Of a stretch of 64,000 nucleotides of DNA, positions 9,588 to 18,620 are shown in pieces (position 1 is the first letter of the stretch; the number at the start of each line of letters is the position of its first letter). The notes below the pieces were generated by a model. It did no database searches and had not been told where the DNA came from. It was given only the letters and a program-made list of their open reading frames with translations. Both the position numbers and the translations under genes were made by a program. Source of the DNA: an uncultured Paraburkholderia sp. (GTDB taxonomy: Bacteria > Pseudomonadota > Gammaproteobacteria > Burkholderiales > Burkholderiaceae); the NCBI GenBank assembly GCA_940746715.1, contig CALNWN010000001.1, forward strand, positions 960,772 through 1,024,771, written 5' to 3'.

Positions 9588-9908
9588 ATGATCAAGGTCA
9601 GCATCCTCTATCCGTACCGGGAAAACGGCCACTTCGACGTGGACTATTACTGCGCCACGCACATGCCGCTCGCGGCGGAGCTGTTCGGGCCGTCGCTGAA
9701 GGGCTGGTCCGTCGACGTCGGCATCAACGCGGGGCCGCCGGGCACGCCGCCGCCGTACGTGGCTGCCGGCCACTTCCTCTTCGATAGCACGGACGACTTC
9801 TATAAGGTCTTCAAGCCCGCGTCCGAGCGACTCCTCGCCGACATTCCGAATTACACCGACGGCGGCAACGGCGCCATTCTTATTAGCGAGATCAAGGTTT
9901 CCGTGTAA
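9588..9908 (+). CDS. EthD-family protein
   Basis: The 106-residue product starts MIKVSILYPYRENGHFDVDY and has the EthD ferredoxin-like layout: a KVSILYP strand, DYYCATHMPLAAELFGPSL helix with a conserved histidine, then a VAAGHFLFDSTDDFYKVFK strand-helix and ILISEIKVSV. Named after a protein needed for ethyl tert-butyl ether degradation, the family is found in many small dimers of unknown role. It is intact and lies 77 bases after the broken DUF2520 gene, possibly in the same transcript. Confidence 0.85.
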   Translation: MIKVSILYPYRENGHFDVDYYCATHMPLAAELFGPSLKGWSVDVGINAGPPGTPPPYVAAGHFLFDSTDDFYKVFKPASERLLADIPNYTDGGNGAILISEIKVSV

Positions 9909-10124
9909 CGACACGCGGTCGAGGTGGACCGGGCGGCACGGCTTTGTGCCTTGCCGTGCGCGGAACGGGGCCGCAAGGCTGCCCCACGCGACTGCCTCGA
10001 CCACTTCGCAATGCATACGGCCGTATGGGCGGCGTATGCGACATGACAAACCGCCGTGCGCACGACTGAAAGCGCCGGCGGCCAGGCCGTTCCCCCGCCG
10101 CCATCAGAAGCATAAGGACACGAG

Positions 10125-10688
10125 ATGTTTGGCGATATCGCCCGTTTTCTGCTCAATACCGTCTTCACGCTGTTCGGCGCGGCGCTGCTGTTGCGTGCCT
10201 GGCTCCAGGTCGTGCGCATGCCGCCGTACAACCCCGTCACCAACGCAGTGCTGCAAGCCACCAACTGGATTGTTCTGCCGCTGCGGCGCATTTTGCCGAG
10301 CACGCGCAGTATCGACTGGGCGAGCCTCGTCGCGGCGCTGATCGCAGCGATCATCTACGTCATCCTGATGGTGGTGCTGACGGGCGCCGATCCGCTCACC
10401 TTACTGCCGACGCTGCTGATCGTCGCGGTGCTGACGGTGATCAAGTGGGCGCTGAACCTGATTATCTGGATGACGATCCTGATGGCGCTGCTGTCGTGGC
10501 TCAATCCGCGCTCGCCGGCCATGCCGATTCTGTATCAGCTCACCGCGCCGTTTCTGAACCCGCTGCGACGGGTGGTGCCGCATCCGGGCGGCATCGACCT
10601 TTCGCCGATTCTTCTTTTTGTGATCGTGCAGGTTCTCTTGATGGTTGTAACGCGTGCCGCGGTTCAGCTTACGTATTTTGTGATCTGA
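10125..10688 (+). CDS. YggT-family integral membrane protein
   Basis: The 187-residue protein has two tandem YGGT repeats of two helices each: residues about 5-60, with RAWLQVVRMPPYNPVTNAVL and LPLRRILPS, and about 105-185, with SWLNPRSPAMPILYQLTAPF, LNPLRRVVP and GGIDLSPILLF. YggT proteins are inner-membrane proteins of poorly defined function, linked to osmotic tolerance and cell-division contexts. Here the gene stands alone before tRNA-Gly. A weak stem (10718-10726 with 10743-10751) downstream may end its transcript. Confidence 0.9.
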   Translation: MFGDIARFLLNTVFTLFGAALLLRAWLQVVRMPPYNPVTNAVLQATNWIVLPLRRILPSTRSIDWASLVAALIAAIIYVILMVVLTGADPLTLLPTLLIVAVLTVIKWALNLIIWMTILMALLSWLNPRSPAMPILYQLTAPFLNPLRRVVPHPGGIDLSPILLFVIVQVLLMVVTRAAVQLTYFVI

Positions 10689-10734
10689 GGCGGCTCGGCG
10701 GGGCTTCGCGGATAACGAAGGGCGGCCGCGCGAT

Positions 10735-10764
10735 TTGCGCTTGCCGCCCTTTCGCGAGTAAAAT
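10735..10764 (+). promoter_or_regulatory. Sigma-70 promoter of tRNA-Gly
   Basis: TTGCGC at 10735-10740 and TAAAAT at 10759-10764 are 18 bases apart. The tRNA 5' end follows 10 bases later. Called by eye, with good consensus and placement. Confidence 0.6.
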
Positions 10765-10774
10765 AGTGCGCTCT

Positions 10775-10848
10775 GCGGGCGTCGTATAATGGTAATATCC
10801 TAGCTTCCCAAGCTAGAGCCGTGGGTTCGATTCCCATCGCCCGCTCCA
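10775..10848 (+). tRNA. tRNA-Gly (anticodon CCC)
   Basis: The 74-nucleotide cloverleaf includes an encoded CCA. Acceptor GCGGGCG pairs with CGCCCGC (10838-10844); the anticodon stem is CTAGC/GCTAG with loop TTCCCAA, giving CCC; the T arm carries GTTCGATTC. It reads GGG codons. Confidence 0.96.
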
Positions 10849-10883
10849 GAATGGCTTTGAGCCCTGCTATACGGTTCTTGCAA

Positions 10884-10894
10884 CGCCCGCTCCA
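10884..10894 (+). repeat. Second copy of the tRNA-Gly 3' end
   Basis: CGCCCGCTCCA at 10884-10894 exactly repeats the last 11 bases of the tRNA (10838-10848), 46 bases downstream. It could be the remnant of a second tandem tRNA-Gly, a scar of integration at the tRNA 3' end, or chance. The rest of the gap to trmB (10849-11154) holds only a terminator. Confidence 0.4.
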
Positions 10895-10930
10895 CCTGAC
10901 TGCTGCACGTTCGGCAGAAATCAAGCACGA

Positions 10931-10956
10931 GCCGCCTCCACGAAGGCGGCTTTTTT
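10931..10956 (+). terminator. Rho-independent terminator of tRNA-Gly
   Basis: GCCGCCT/AGGCGGC stem with a 6-base loop followed by six T, about 80 bases past the tRNA. Confidence 0.85.
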
Positions 10957-11154
10957 ATAGCGGCGATGGCGGCGGCGCCCGCGCGTGGCAACCGGCCGGG
11001 CACACATCGCCTGTCGACGCGACGATCGGCACGCAAAACACAGCCCGTGCCGCGTGCTGACGATGCAGTGCCGAATCAACGCCGAATAAGCGCCGAACGA
11101 GCCCCCAACGCGGCGCACGAACCGCAAAGCCTTCACCTAGTAGCAGCCTCGACC

Positions 11155-11958
11155 ATGATCCACGACTCCAACGACGCCGGCTTCCCCGACGAACTGCCGA
11201 CAGACCGCAACGAAGCCGAAGCCAAAGCCAACGCCGCCCGCACCCCCGACAATCAGCCGACCGACCCCGCCACGCCGCACGAAGAAGTCCTGCACCGGCG
11301 CCGCATCCGCAGCTTCGTCACGCGCGCGTGCCGCGTGTCGACCGGTCAACGCCGCGCCATGGACGAACTCGGCCCGCGCTTCGTCGTGCCGTTCACACCG
11401 GAGCAGCCGGACTGGAACAGCATCTTTGGCCGTGAGGCGCCGCGCGTGCTGGAAATCGGGTTCGGCATGGGCGCCACGACGGCCGAGATCGCTTCGCATC
11501 GTCCGGGCAACGATTTTCTCGGCGTCGAAGTGCACGAACCGGGCGTCGGCGCATTGCTGAAGCTGATGGGCGAGCAGGCGCTCACCAACATCCGCATCAT
11601 TCAGCATGACGCCGTCGAAGTCCTCGAGCAGATGATCGCGCCGGACAGTCTCGACGGCGTGCACATTTTCTTTCCCGACCCGTGGCACAAGGCGCGCCAT
11701 CACAAGCGCCGCCTGATTCAGCCGAAGTTCGTCGCGTTGCTCGCGTCGCGGCTGAAGCCCGGCGCCTATCTGCATTGCGCGACGGACTGGCAGAACTACG
11801 CCGAACAGATGCTCGAAGTGCTGGGCGGGGAGCCGTCGTTGCAGAACACGGTCGACGACTATGCGCCGCGGCCCGACTACCGTCCGGTGACGAAATTCGA
11901 ACGACGCGGCCTGCGGCTCGGCCACGGCGTGTGGGATCTGGTGTTTCGCAAGCGTTAA
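11155..11958 (+). CDS. trmB: tRNA (guanine(46)-N7)-methyltransferase
   Basis: From ATG 11155 ([15 protein letters not shown]) the product is 267 residues. An acidic, poorly conserved N-terminus of about 50 residues precedes [20 protein letters not shown]. The SAM-binding motif is [16 protein letters not shown], followed by [17 protein letters not shown] and the diagnostic [17 protein letters not shown], then [10 protein letters not shown] and [17 protein letters not shown]. The enzyme methylates N7 of G46 in tRNA variable loops. It sits after tRNA-Gly and converges on uppP across a shared terminator. Intact. Confidence 0.96.
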   Translation: MIHDSNDAGFPDELPTDRNEAEAKANAARTPDNQPTDPATPHEEVLHRRRIRSFVTRACRVSTGQRRAMDELGPRFVVPFTPEQPDWNSIFGREAPRVLEIGFGMGATTAEIASHRPGNDFLGVEVHEPGVGALLKLMGEQALTNIRIIQHDAVEVLEQMIAPDSLDGVHIFFPDPWHKARHHKRRLIQPKFVALLASRLKPGAYLHCATDWQNYAEQMLEVLGGEPSLQNTVDDYAPRPDYRPVTKFERRGLRLGHGVWDLVFRKR

Positions 11959-12013
11959 CGCTAATCGCGTAAAGGCGAAAACGCCCGCGGCTGGAACATC
12001 GGCCGCAATCAAT

Positions 12014-12052
12014 AAAAAAAAAGGTCCGCCAACACAACTGGCGGACTTTTTT
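12014..12052. terminator. Bidirectional rho-independent terminator
   Basis: GTCCGCCA/TGGCGGAC stem (12024-12031 with 12039-12046) with an A-run before and a T-run after, between the convergent trmB and uppP. Confidence 0.88.
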
Positions 12053-12079
12053 CATGGCGCTCAAAACCCGCGCCGACGC

Positions 12080-12922
12080 TCAATCCGCCCAGCTCAGCGC
12101 GCCGCTATAGCCGACCAGCAGAATCAGCAATCCAAAGCCGATGCGATACCACGCGAACGCCGTGAAATCGTGCGCGGCAATATAGCGAAGCAACCAGCGC
12201 ACGCACAAAAACGCGCTGACAAACGCCGCCACGAAACCCAAAGCAAAAACGCCGAGCGCGTCGACGGACAAGGTATGCCAGTCCTTGTAGATCTCGTAGG
12301 CCGTCGCGCCGAACATGATCGGAATCGCGAGGAAAAACGAGAATTCGGTGGCCACACGCCGGTCGAGGCCGAACAGCATCCCGCCGATGATCGTGGAGCC
12401 CGAGCGCGACGTGCCGGGAATCAAAGCGAAGCATTGGGCGAGACCGACTTTGAGCGCGTCCCTCGCGGTCATGTCGTCCACATGGTGCACGCGAGCGACT
12501 TGGCCCTGTGCACCTTGTCCGCGCTGCCGCGCCTCGGCCCACAGAATGACGACCCCGCCCACCACCAGCGCGAACGCAACCGGCACCGGCGAAAAGAGCG
12601 CCGCCTTGATGGACTTTTCGAACAGCAGGCCGAGTACGATCGCCGGAATGGTGGCGATGATCACATTGAGCACGAAGCGCCGCGCTTCGGGACGGCTCGG
12701 CAAGCCGGTCACCACGTCGCCGATGCGGCGGCGAAACTCCCAGCACACCGCGAGAATCGCGCCGAGTTGAATCATGACGTCGAAGGTCTTCGCGTGTTGG
12801 TCGGTAAAATTGAGCAGGCTGCCCGCAACGATCAGATGCCCGGTGCTCGACACCGGCAAAAACTCCGTCAAGCCTTCGACGACGCCCAGAATCAGCGCCT
12901 TGCAAGCCAATAACCAGTCCAT
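12080..12922 (-). CDS. uppP: Undecaprenyl-diphosphatase UppP (BacA)
   Basis: The 280-residue integral membrane protein begins [20 protein letters not shown] and carries both signature motifs: [16 protein letters not shown] near residues 16-31 and the [10 protein letters not shown] motif near 165-174. It recycles undecaprenyl pyrophosphate to the monophosphate carrier for peptidoglycan and O-antigen synthesis and confers low bacitracin resistance. Seven to eight hydrophobic helices are evident. It is intact, as expected for an envelope housekeeping gene. Confidence 0.96.
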   Translation of the reverse strand: MDWLLACKALILGVVEGLTEFLPVSSTGHLIVAGSLLNFTDQHAKTFDVMIQLGAILAVCWEFRRRIGDVVTGLPSRPEARRFVLNVIIATIPAIVLGLLFEKSIKAALFSPVPVAFALVVGGVVILWAEARQRGQGAQGQVARVHHVDDMTARDALKVGLAQCFALIPGTSRSGSTIIGGMLFGLDRRVATEFSFFLAIPIMFGATAYEIYKDWHTLSVDALGVFALGFVAAFVSAFLCVRWLLRYIAAHDFTAFAWYRIGFGLLILLVGYSGALSWAD

Positions 12923-13009
12923 CCGTGCCCCTCATCGCTGTAGATTGTCGATTCTCGGAACTGGCACGACCAGCACGACGACGCGCGGCCCTGCCGGCCG
13001 CGCGCAGCG

Positions 13010-13600
13010 TCATTTCTCGACAATTTGCACGCGTATACCGTTTGTAAGGATGGTGATTGTACCGGGTTCGTAGCTCACGCCGGCAAATTGCAGTTGTTCC
13101 GGCTTGAAGGTGTAGATCGGGTGGTTGCTCAGCAACTGCGTCGCCAGCACGGCGGCCGCCGCGTTGATCTGTTGCGTGTAGGCCTGCGCGTCGCCGCTCA
13201 CACTGACGTTGTCCACATTCAGCGATTTGAGCACGACGGATTTGCTCGCGGCGTCATAGGCGAGCTCGCTCGAGAGCGTGAAAACGCCGTCGACCGGCTG
13301 CGGCATGAACGGGCTCGCGAGATGCGCGTCGAGCTTGACGGAAACGCGGTTGGCGTCCGGCAGAAAACCGACCACCGGATGACTCAGCGCGACGTCGAAC
13401 ACCTGCGAAACCGTGCGCTGATACGGAAATTTCCGCTGCACGGCGTCCTGCACCTGCTGCTGCGAGAACGTGTAATGCGACGGAATGAAGGGAAAAGTCG
13501 GCGTCGCGCACGCGCTGAGCGAGACGATGCCAAGCGCGCTCGCGCCTGTCAGCGCGGCGAGCAGAAAACGGCGCCGAGCCGGCGCAACCAACCGAGCCAT
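13010..13600 (-). CDS. DUF1439 lipoprotein
   Basis: ATG 13600 is chosen over the one at 13621 because it gives a compact signal: MARLVAPARRRFLLAALTGA, then a lipobox LSAC with the lipidated cysteine near residue 31. The mature part begins ATPTFPFIPSHYTFSQQQVQ, the DUF1439 start also seen in E. coli YceB, and continues to the predicted beta-rich domain ending VRIQIVEK-like. Likely an outer-membrane lipoprotein; the role is unknown. It lies 87 bases after the uppP start, on the same strand and upstream in transcription. Confidence 0.85.
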   Translation of the reverse strand: MARLVAPARRRFLLAALTGASALGIVSLSACATPTFPFIPSHYTFSQQQVQDAVQRKFPYQRTVSQVFDVALSHPVVGFLPDANRVSVKLDAHLASPFMPQPVDGVFTLSSELAYDAASKSVVLKSLNVDNVSVSGDAQAYTQQINAAAAVLATQLLSNHPIYTFKPEQLQFAGVSYEPGTITILTNGIRVQIVEK

Positions 13601-13668
13601 ACGGTTTCTCCAATCGACCACAGTTGAGGCTTGATCCTTTTGCCCAAGCCTCTCTCAAAGCCCTTGCT

Positions 13669-13992
13669 TCATTCACCGCCGGGCTGCGCCTGCGCCTCGA
13701 GCTGCGTGAGCCACGCGAGCGCCTCGCCACGATTCGCCCCGCACATCTCCGCCTGCGGCTGCAACCCCGAACAGCACGCGGGCCGTTCCGGCCGGCCGAA
13801 GATCGCGCAGCGCAGATCGTCGCCGAGTTGCACGCACCGCACGCCCGCCGGCTTGCCGTTGGACATTCCCGGAATGGAACTGGAAATCGACGGCGCAATA
13901 CAGCACGCGCCACAATCCGGCCGGCATGCATGACCGGCCACATTGAACGGCGACTCGCGCTTCGCCACGCGGCTAGTTACATCGCTCACCAC
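13669..13992 (-). CDS. YkgJ-family cysteine-cluster protein
   Basis: The 107-residue product has the UPF0153/YkgJ cysteine pattern: CRPDCGACCIAPSISSSIPG near residues 23-42, VRCVQL, LRCAIFGRPERPACC and a last cysteine in AEMCG. The eight cysteines suggest an Fe-S or zinc site; the family function is not established. A GTG start at 13992 is assumed. It is probably cotranscribed with the DUF1439 gene 69 bases downstream. Confidence 0.88.
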   Translation of the reverse strand: MVSDVTSRVAKRESPFNVAGHACRPDCGACCIAPSISSSIPGMSNGKPAGVRCVQLGDDLRCAIFGRPERPACCSGLQPQAEMCGANRGEALAWLTQLEAQAQPGGE

Positions 13993-14183
13993 AACCTTCC
14001 TGAATCAGAGAAAAGAGACAAAACGCGCCGCGGCGCCAGACCCGCATTGTGCCACTGCGCCGCATGCGACCTTTTTACACAATCGGGCGCAGCGTAGCCG
14101 GGGTACACTGATTCAGAACCTTAAGGCCACGCTCAAGAGGCGCCCGCGCCTCGTTCACGGCTGCCGTCCCCTATGAGCCTCTC

Positions 14184-15578
14184 ATGATTACCGCCAACTC
14201 GCTGTTTCGTCCGGATCTGCTCGCCAAATACAGCGCAAACGGCCCACGCTATACGTCCTATCCGACCGCCCTTCAGTTCCGCGACGATTTCGACTGCGCC
14301 GCGTATCTTCGCGCCGCGGCCGACCTAGGCGCGTCAGCCACGGATCTTTCGCTCTACTTCCATATCCCGTTTTGCGACACCGTGTGCTTCTACTGCGGCT
14401 GCAACAAGATCGCGACGAAAAACCGCGCGCACGCCCGCCCTTACCTCGAGCAGCTCAAGCGCGAAATGGCCTTGCAGGCCGCGTGTTTCGATACGCGCCG
14501 ACCGGTGTCGCAATTGCACCTGGGCGGCGGCACGCCGACTTTCATGTCGAACGACGAACTCGCCGAGCTCATGGACGCGGCGCGCGAGCACTTCAGCTTG
14601 CTGCCCGACGATGAAGCCGAATATTCGATCGAAGTCGATCCGCGCGAAGCATCGCCCGACACGATTGCGCATCTGCGCAAGCTCGGCTTCAATCGCCTGA
14701 GCCTCGGCGTGCAGGACTTCGATCCGCTCGTGCAGCGGGCCATCAACCGGATTCAGCCGCTCGATGATATGACCGCCTCGGTCATGCAGGCCGCGCTGCA
14801 TGCGGGCCGGGCTTTCATTCGATCGGCGTCCACCTGATCTACGGGACTGCCGCATCAAACGGTGGAGAGCTTTACGCGCACGCTCGACACGATGATCGAG
14901 CTGGCGCCGGATCGCCTGTCGGTGTTCGCATATGCGCACATGCCGCAACTCTTCAAGATGCAGCGTCAGATGGACGCGGCGACGCTGCCCTCGCCCGCCG
15001 TGCGTCTCGCTATCCTGCAACGCGTGGTGGAGCGCCTGACGGCGGCCGGCTACGTCTACATCGGCATGGATCACTTCGCGCTGCCCACCGACGAGCTCGC
15101 CCGCGCGCAGGCAGAGCGCACGTTACATCGCAATTTCCAGGGCTACAGCACGCGCGCCGAATGCGATCTGATCGGCTTCGGCGCGTCGTCGATCGGCAAG
15201 GTCGGCGACGTCTACGCGCAAAACGCCAAAGAGCTGCCCGCCTATGCCGCCGCGATCGACGCCGGCCGACTCGCGATCACGCGCGGTGTGCGCCTGTCCG
15301 CCGACGACCGTCTGCGGCGCGACATCATCACCCAGTTGATGTGCAATCTGGAACTGCGCTTCGACGAATTCGAGGCGATGTACGGCATCCAGTTCGCCGA
15401 TACGTTCGAGCCCGAACTCGAGCGCCTGCGCGGCTTCGAGCAGGACGGCCTCGTGTCGCTCAGCAACCGCAAGCTCGAAGTGCAGACCGCGGGACGCATG
15501 CTCGTGCGCAATATCGCGATGGTGTTCGACCGCTATCTTGGCCAGCAGACACTCGAACGGTTTTCGCGCACGGTCTGA
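14184..15578 (+). pseudogene. hemN: Oxygen-independent coproporphyrinogen III oxidase HemN, internally damaged
   Basis: The first 210 residues are normal HemN: YSANGPRYTSYPTALQF, radical-SAM motif CDTVCFYCGCN, LHLGGGTPTF and SLGVQDFDPLVQRAINR. After ALHAG the sequence reads GRAFIRSAST and TGA at 14835-14837; the expected FHSIGV.LIYGLPHQTVESF is present but partly out of frame. Extra bases near 14812 (CGGGC appears twice in tandem) and one extra A near 14849 together restore the original frame, and the last 240 residues are normal through 15578. Two nearby insertions thus kill an otherwise complete 464-codon gene, or the segment is misread. HemN makes protoporphyrinogen precursors without oxygen. 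Confidence 0.88.
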
Positions 15579-15684
15579 ACGCCTCGCGATGGCGTCTGCA
15601 AGGCGGCTTGCCCGTCGGCGGATTTTCGGCCATAATCTGCATCTTCGCCGCGCGAGAGCTTCTGACGCGTGCGCCGCAAGACCT

Positions 15685-15769
15685 GCCCAGGTGGTGAAAT
15701 TGGTAGACGCAGGGGACTCAAAATCCCCCGCCGCAAGGCGTGCCGGTTCGATTCCGGCCTTGGGCACCA
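15685..15769 (+). tRNA. tRNA-Leu (anticodon CAA)
   Basis: The 85-nucleotide class II tRNA has acceptor GCCCAGG pairing with CTTGGGC (one G-U), D-loop TGGTAGACGC, anticodon loop CTCAAAA giving CAA, a long variable arm, T arm GGTTCGATTCC and encoded CCA. It reads UUG. Confidence 0.96.
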
Positions 15770-15802
15770 CACCTTCATGTAGTCAGCCGCAAGAGCATCG
15801 CC

Positions 15803-15837
15803 AACCCGCGCCAGCAAAACGCTTCGCGGGTTTTTGT
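15803..15837 (+). terminator. Rho-independent terminator of tRNA-Leu
   Basis: AACCCGCG/CGCGGGTT stem with a long loop, then TTTTTGTTTT, about 35 bases past the tRNA. Confidence 0.8.
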
Positions 15838-15956
15838 TTTTTGGCGGTGGTTCCGGCCGGCGTCGCGGCTCAATCCCGCGCTGCGTTGTCAAAGAAAACC
15901 CCATCGGACGCAAGCAGCGCGACTGCAGCCGCGCCGCCCGAGTCAACACTTCGCGC

Positions 15957-17348
15957 TCAGCTCTGCCGCCCGACCACTCCGGCCGCACCATGCATCGCCG
16001 CGCGCCGGCGCTTGAACGCATAGCCCGCCCACATCACCACGAGCCAAGCGGGCACGAGCAACACGGACACCGACAGGCCCGGCGTCATCGCGAGAATCAC
16101 GAGAATCAGCGCCATGAAGGCGAGGCAGATCCAGTTGCTCACAGGGAACCAGAACGACTTGAAGACGAGCGTCTCGCCAGCCGCCACCATCGCCCGGCGC
16201 GACTTCAGATGCGTCAGGCTGATCAGCGCCCAGTTCAGCACCAGCGCGGCAACCACGAGCGCCATCAGCAAGCCGAGCGCCTCGGCGGGAATCAGATAGT
16301 TAATGATCACGCAGGTGAACGTGGCGAGCGCCGACAAACCAATCGCCATATACGGCACGCCGCGCCGGTCGACCTTCATCAGCGCGCGCGGTGCATTGCC
16401 CTGCTCCGCGAGACCGTAGAGCATGCGGCTATTCGCATACACGCCGCTGTTGTACACCGACAGCGCCGCCGTCAGCACCACGACGTTGAGCACGTTGGCG
16501 GTCAGCGTCGAACCGATCTGCGAAAAGATCATCACGAACGGGCTGCCGCCCGCTGCAACTTCGTTCCACGGATACAGCGACAGCAGCACCGCAAGCGAGC
16601 AGATATAGAAAATCAGAATCCGGTAGATGACCTGATTCACGGCCTTCGGAATGCTCTTTTGCGGCTGGTCCGCCTCAGCCGCGGTGATGCCGATCAGCTC
16701 CAGCCCGCCGAACGAAAACATGATCACGGCAAGCATCGTGAAGAGTCCATGAAAGCCATGCGGGAAAAATCCGCCGTGGCTCCACAGGTTGCTGATCGAC
16801 GCCTGCGGTCCGCCACGCCCGCTGAAAAGCAGATAGCCGCCGAACACGATCATGCCGATCACCGCGACCACCTTGACGATGGCGAACCAGAATTCGGTCT
16901 CGCCGTACGCCTTGACGTTCGCGAGATTGATGGCGTTGATGGCGGCAAAGCAGACGAGCGCCGACACCCATGTCGGCACGCCCGGCCACCAGTAATGAAC
17001 ATAGGTGCCGACCGCCGTCAATTCGGCCATGCTGACGAGCACGTACAGCACCCAGTAGTTCCAGCCCGACAGGAAGCCGGGAAAGTCGCCCCAATACTTG
17101 TACGCGAAGTGGCTGAACGAGCCGGCCACCGGTTCCTGCGCGACCATTTCGCCGAGCTGGCGCATGATCATGAACGCGATGATGCTGCCTATGGCGTAGC
17201 CGAGAATCATCGACGGGCCGGCGGCCTGCAACACGCTCGCCGAGCCGAGAAAGAGGCCGGTGCCGATGGCGCCGCCCAGTGCAATGAGTTGGATATGGCG
17301 ATTCTTGAGCCCGCGCTTCAGGCCGTCCTGCTGTCGTGCATTGTTCAA
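15957..17348 (-). CDS. APC-superfamily amino-acid permease (AroP/PheP type)
   Basis: The 463-residue protein opens LKRGLKNRHIQLIALGGAIG, the amino-acid-transporter signature of the AroP/PheP/LysP group, with TGLFLGSASVLQAAGPS next. It has twelve predicted helices, QLGEMVAQEPVAGSFSHFAY in helix 2-3 and FSFGGLELIGITAAEAD in the middle, and ends in a basic KRRRAAMHG tail. It is a proton-coupled importer; aromatic amino acids are most likely, but proline or GABA specificity cannot be excluded. Intact and monocistronic. Confidence 0.9.
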   Translation of the reverse strand: MNNARQQDGLKRGLKNRHIQLIALGGAIGTGLFLGSASVLQAAGPSMILGYAIGSIIAFMIMRQLGEMVAQEPVAGSFSHFAYKYWGDFPGFLSGWNYWVLYVLVSMAELTAVGTYVHYWWPGVPTWVSALVCFAAINAINLANVKAYGETEFWFAIVKVVAVIGMIVFGGYLLFSGRGGPQASISNLWSHGGFFPHGFHGLFTMLAVIMFSFGGLELIGITAAEADQPQKSIPKAVNQVIYRILIFYICSLAVLLSLYPWNEVAAGGSPFVMIFSQIGSTLTANVLNVVVLTAALSVYNSGVYANSRMLYGLAEQGNAPRALMKVDRRGVPYMAIGLSALATFTCVIINYLIPAEALGLLMALVVAALVLNWALISLTHLKSRRAMVAAGETLVFKSFWFPVSNWICLAFMALILVILAMTPGLSVSVLLVPAWLVVMWAGYAFKRRRAAMHGAAGVVGRQS

Positions 17349-17560
17349 AGTGCGCCCCAGTGGATTTCCGATCGCCCGATCAGACTTGTGTGGTCCGCCC
17401 CGGCAGAACCAAAAATTTTACCCCGGCCGATATTGTCCAAATACTGGTACCAACCCGCGCTTCGCGCTGCGCCGCACCGGCTTCCGTGGATACGGGTTGT
17501 CACTGCCGCGCCGCTTCTGTATGTTGCCGTAGTCGGGTTTTCCGCCTCCGGAGATTCAGC

Positions 17561-18521
17561 ATGTCGCCGAAACGCCTGCTTTGTGCCGCCGTCTTGTGTC
17601 TCTGTTTCGCGGGCCCGGGCGCGTTTGCGCAGAATCCCGCGCCGGGTGCGGCGCCGTCGCAGTCGGCGGCGCCGTCTGTCGCGTCGGGCGTCGCGCCCGA
17701 CGCTGCCAGTCCCGCGGACACTGCCAGGCCCGGGGCCCCCGCCGCCGAGGCAAGCGCAGCCGCCATGCCCACTGCGGCTTCGGCGACCCGCGCCGCATCT
17801 GCTGCCGCACCTGCTGCCGCGCCGTCCGCCAAAACTGCCGCCGCCCAGCCTGCCGCCACACCGATGAGCGGCCCCGTGCGCAACGTCGTGCTGGTCCACG
17901 GCGCGTTTGTCGACGGCTCGAGCTGGAACGGCGTCGTCGCCAAATTGCAGCAGAAGGGTTATCGCGTGACCTCGGTGCAAAATCCGCTCACCTCGCTTGC
18001 TGACGATACTCGTCGGCCACTCGTGGGGCGGCGGCGTCATCACCGAAGCGGGTGCGAATGCGCCGAACGTCGCCGGCCTGGTGTACGTCGCGGCCATCGC
18101 GCCGGACCTGCACGAGTCGGCAATGGACCTGCTGAAGCGCGCCGCGCCGATGCCGGCCGGCGAAAGCATCGTCAAGGATGCCAGCGGTTTTCTGTGGCTC
18201 GACCGCGGCAAGTATCACGCCGATTTCGCCGCCGACGTCCCCGAGAACCTGACGCGCGTGCTGTCCGCCGCGCAGGTGCCGATCGCCGCCAGCGCGTTCG
18301 GCGAAACGGTCAGCCAGGTCGCGTGGAAAGAGAAGCCGTCCTGGTACGTGCTGACGACGAAAGACCGCGCGGTGTCGCCGGAGGTCGAAAGATTCATGGC
18401 CGAGCGGATGGGCGCGAAAATCGTGCCGGTTGCGTCGAGCCATCTGGCGCCGGTTTCGCATGCAGGCGCGATTGCCGACGTGATCGACCGCGCTGCGCGC
18501 GAATTGAGCCGCCAGCAGTAG
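17561..18521 (+). pseudogene. Exported alpha/beta hydrolase with an internal deletion
   Basis: ATG 17561 starts a signal peptide (MSPKRLLCAAVLCLCFAGPG, cut after AFA). A 75-residue Ala/Pro/Ser-rich linker follows, then the hydrolase: NVVLVHGAFVDGSSWNGVV with the oxyanion loop, and GYRVTSVQNPLTSLA. At about 18000 the frame breaks; ILVGHSWGGGVITEAGA with the nucleophile serine follows in another frame and ends at 18521 with a catalytic histidine in ASSHLAPVSHAG. In relatives about 20-25 residues lie between NPLTSLADD and the nucleophile elbow, so a segment is missing as well as the frame. Substrate unknown. Confidence 0.75.
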
Positions 18522-18620
18522 CGCCGAGACATGGCCGCCGCTCTGCCCGGTGGCACAACGCGATGCCTTCGGGCGTAGTCAGGGCGTCGGCGCGTCGCGC
18601 CACCCGCTACCGGCCGCCCA

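Noticed and set aside
15123..15770. Minus-strand open frame with GIEPARLAAGDFESPAS
   Set aside because: That segment is the antisense translation of the tRNA-Leu, a well-known false protein; the rest is antisense to hemN.
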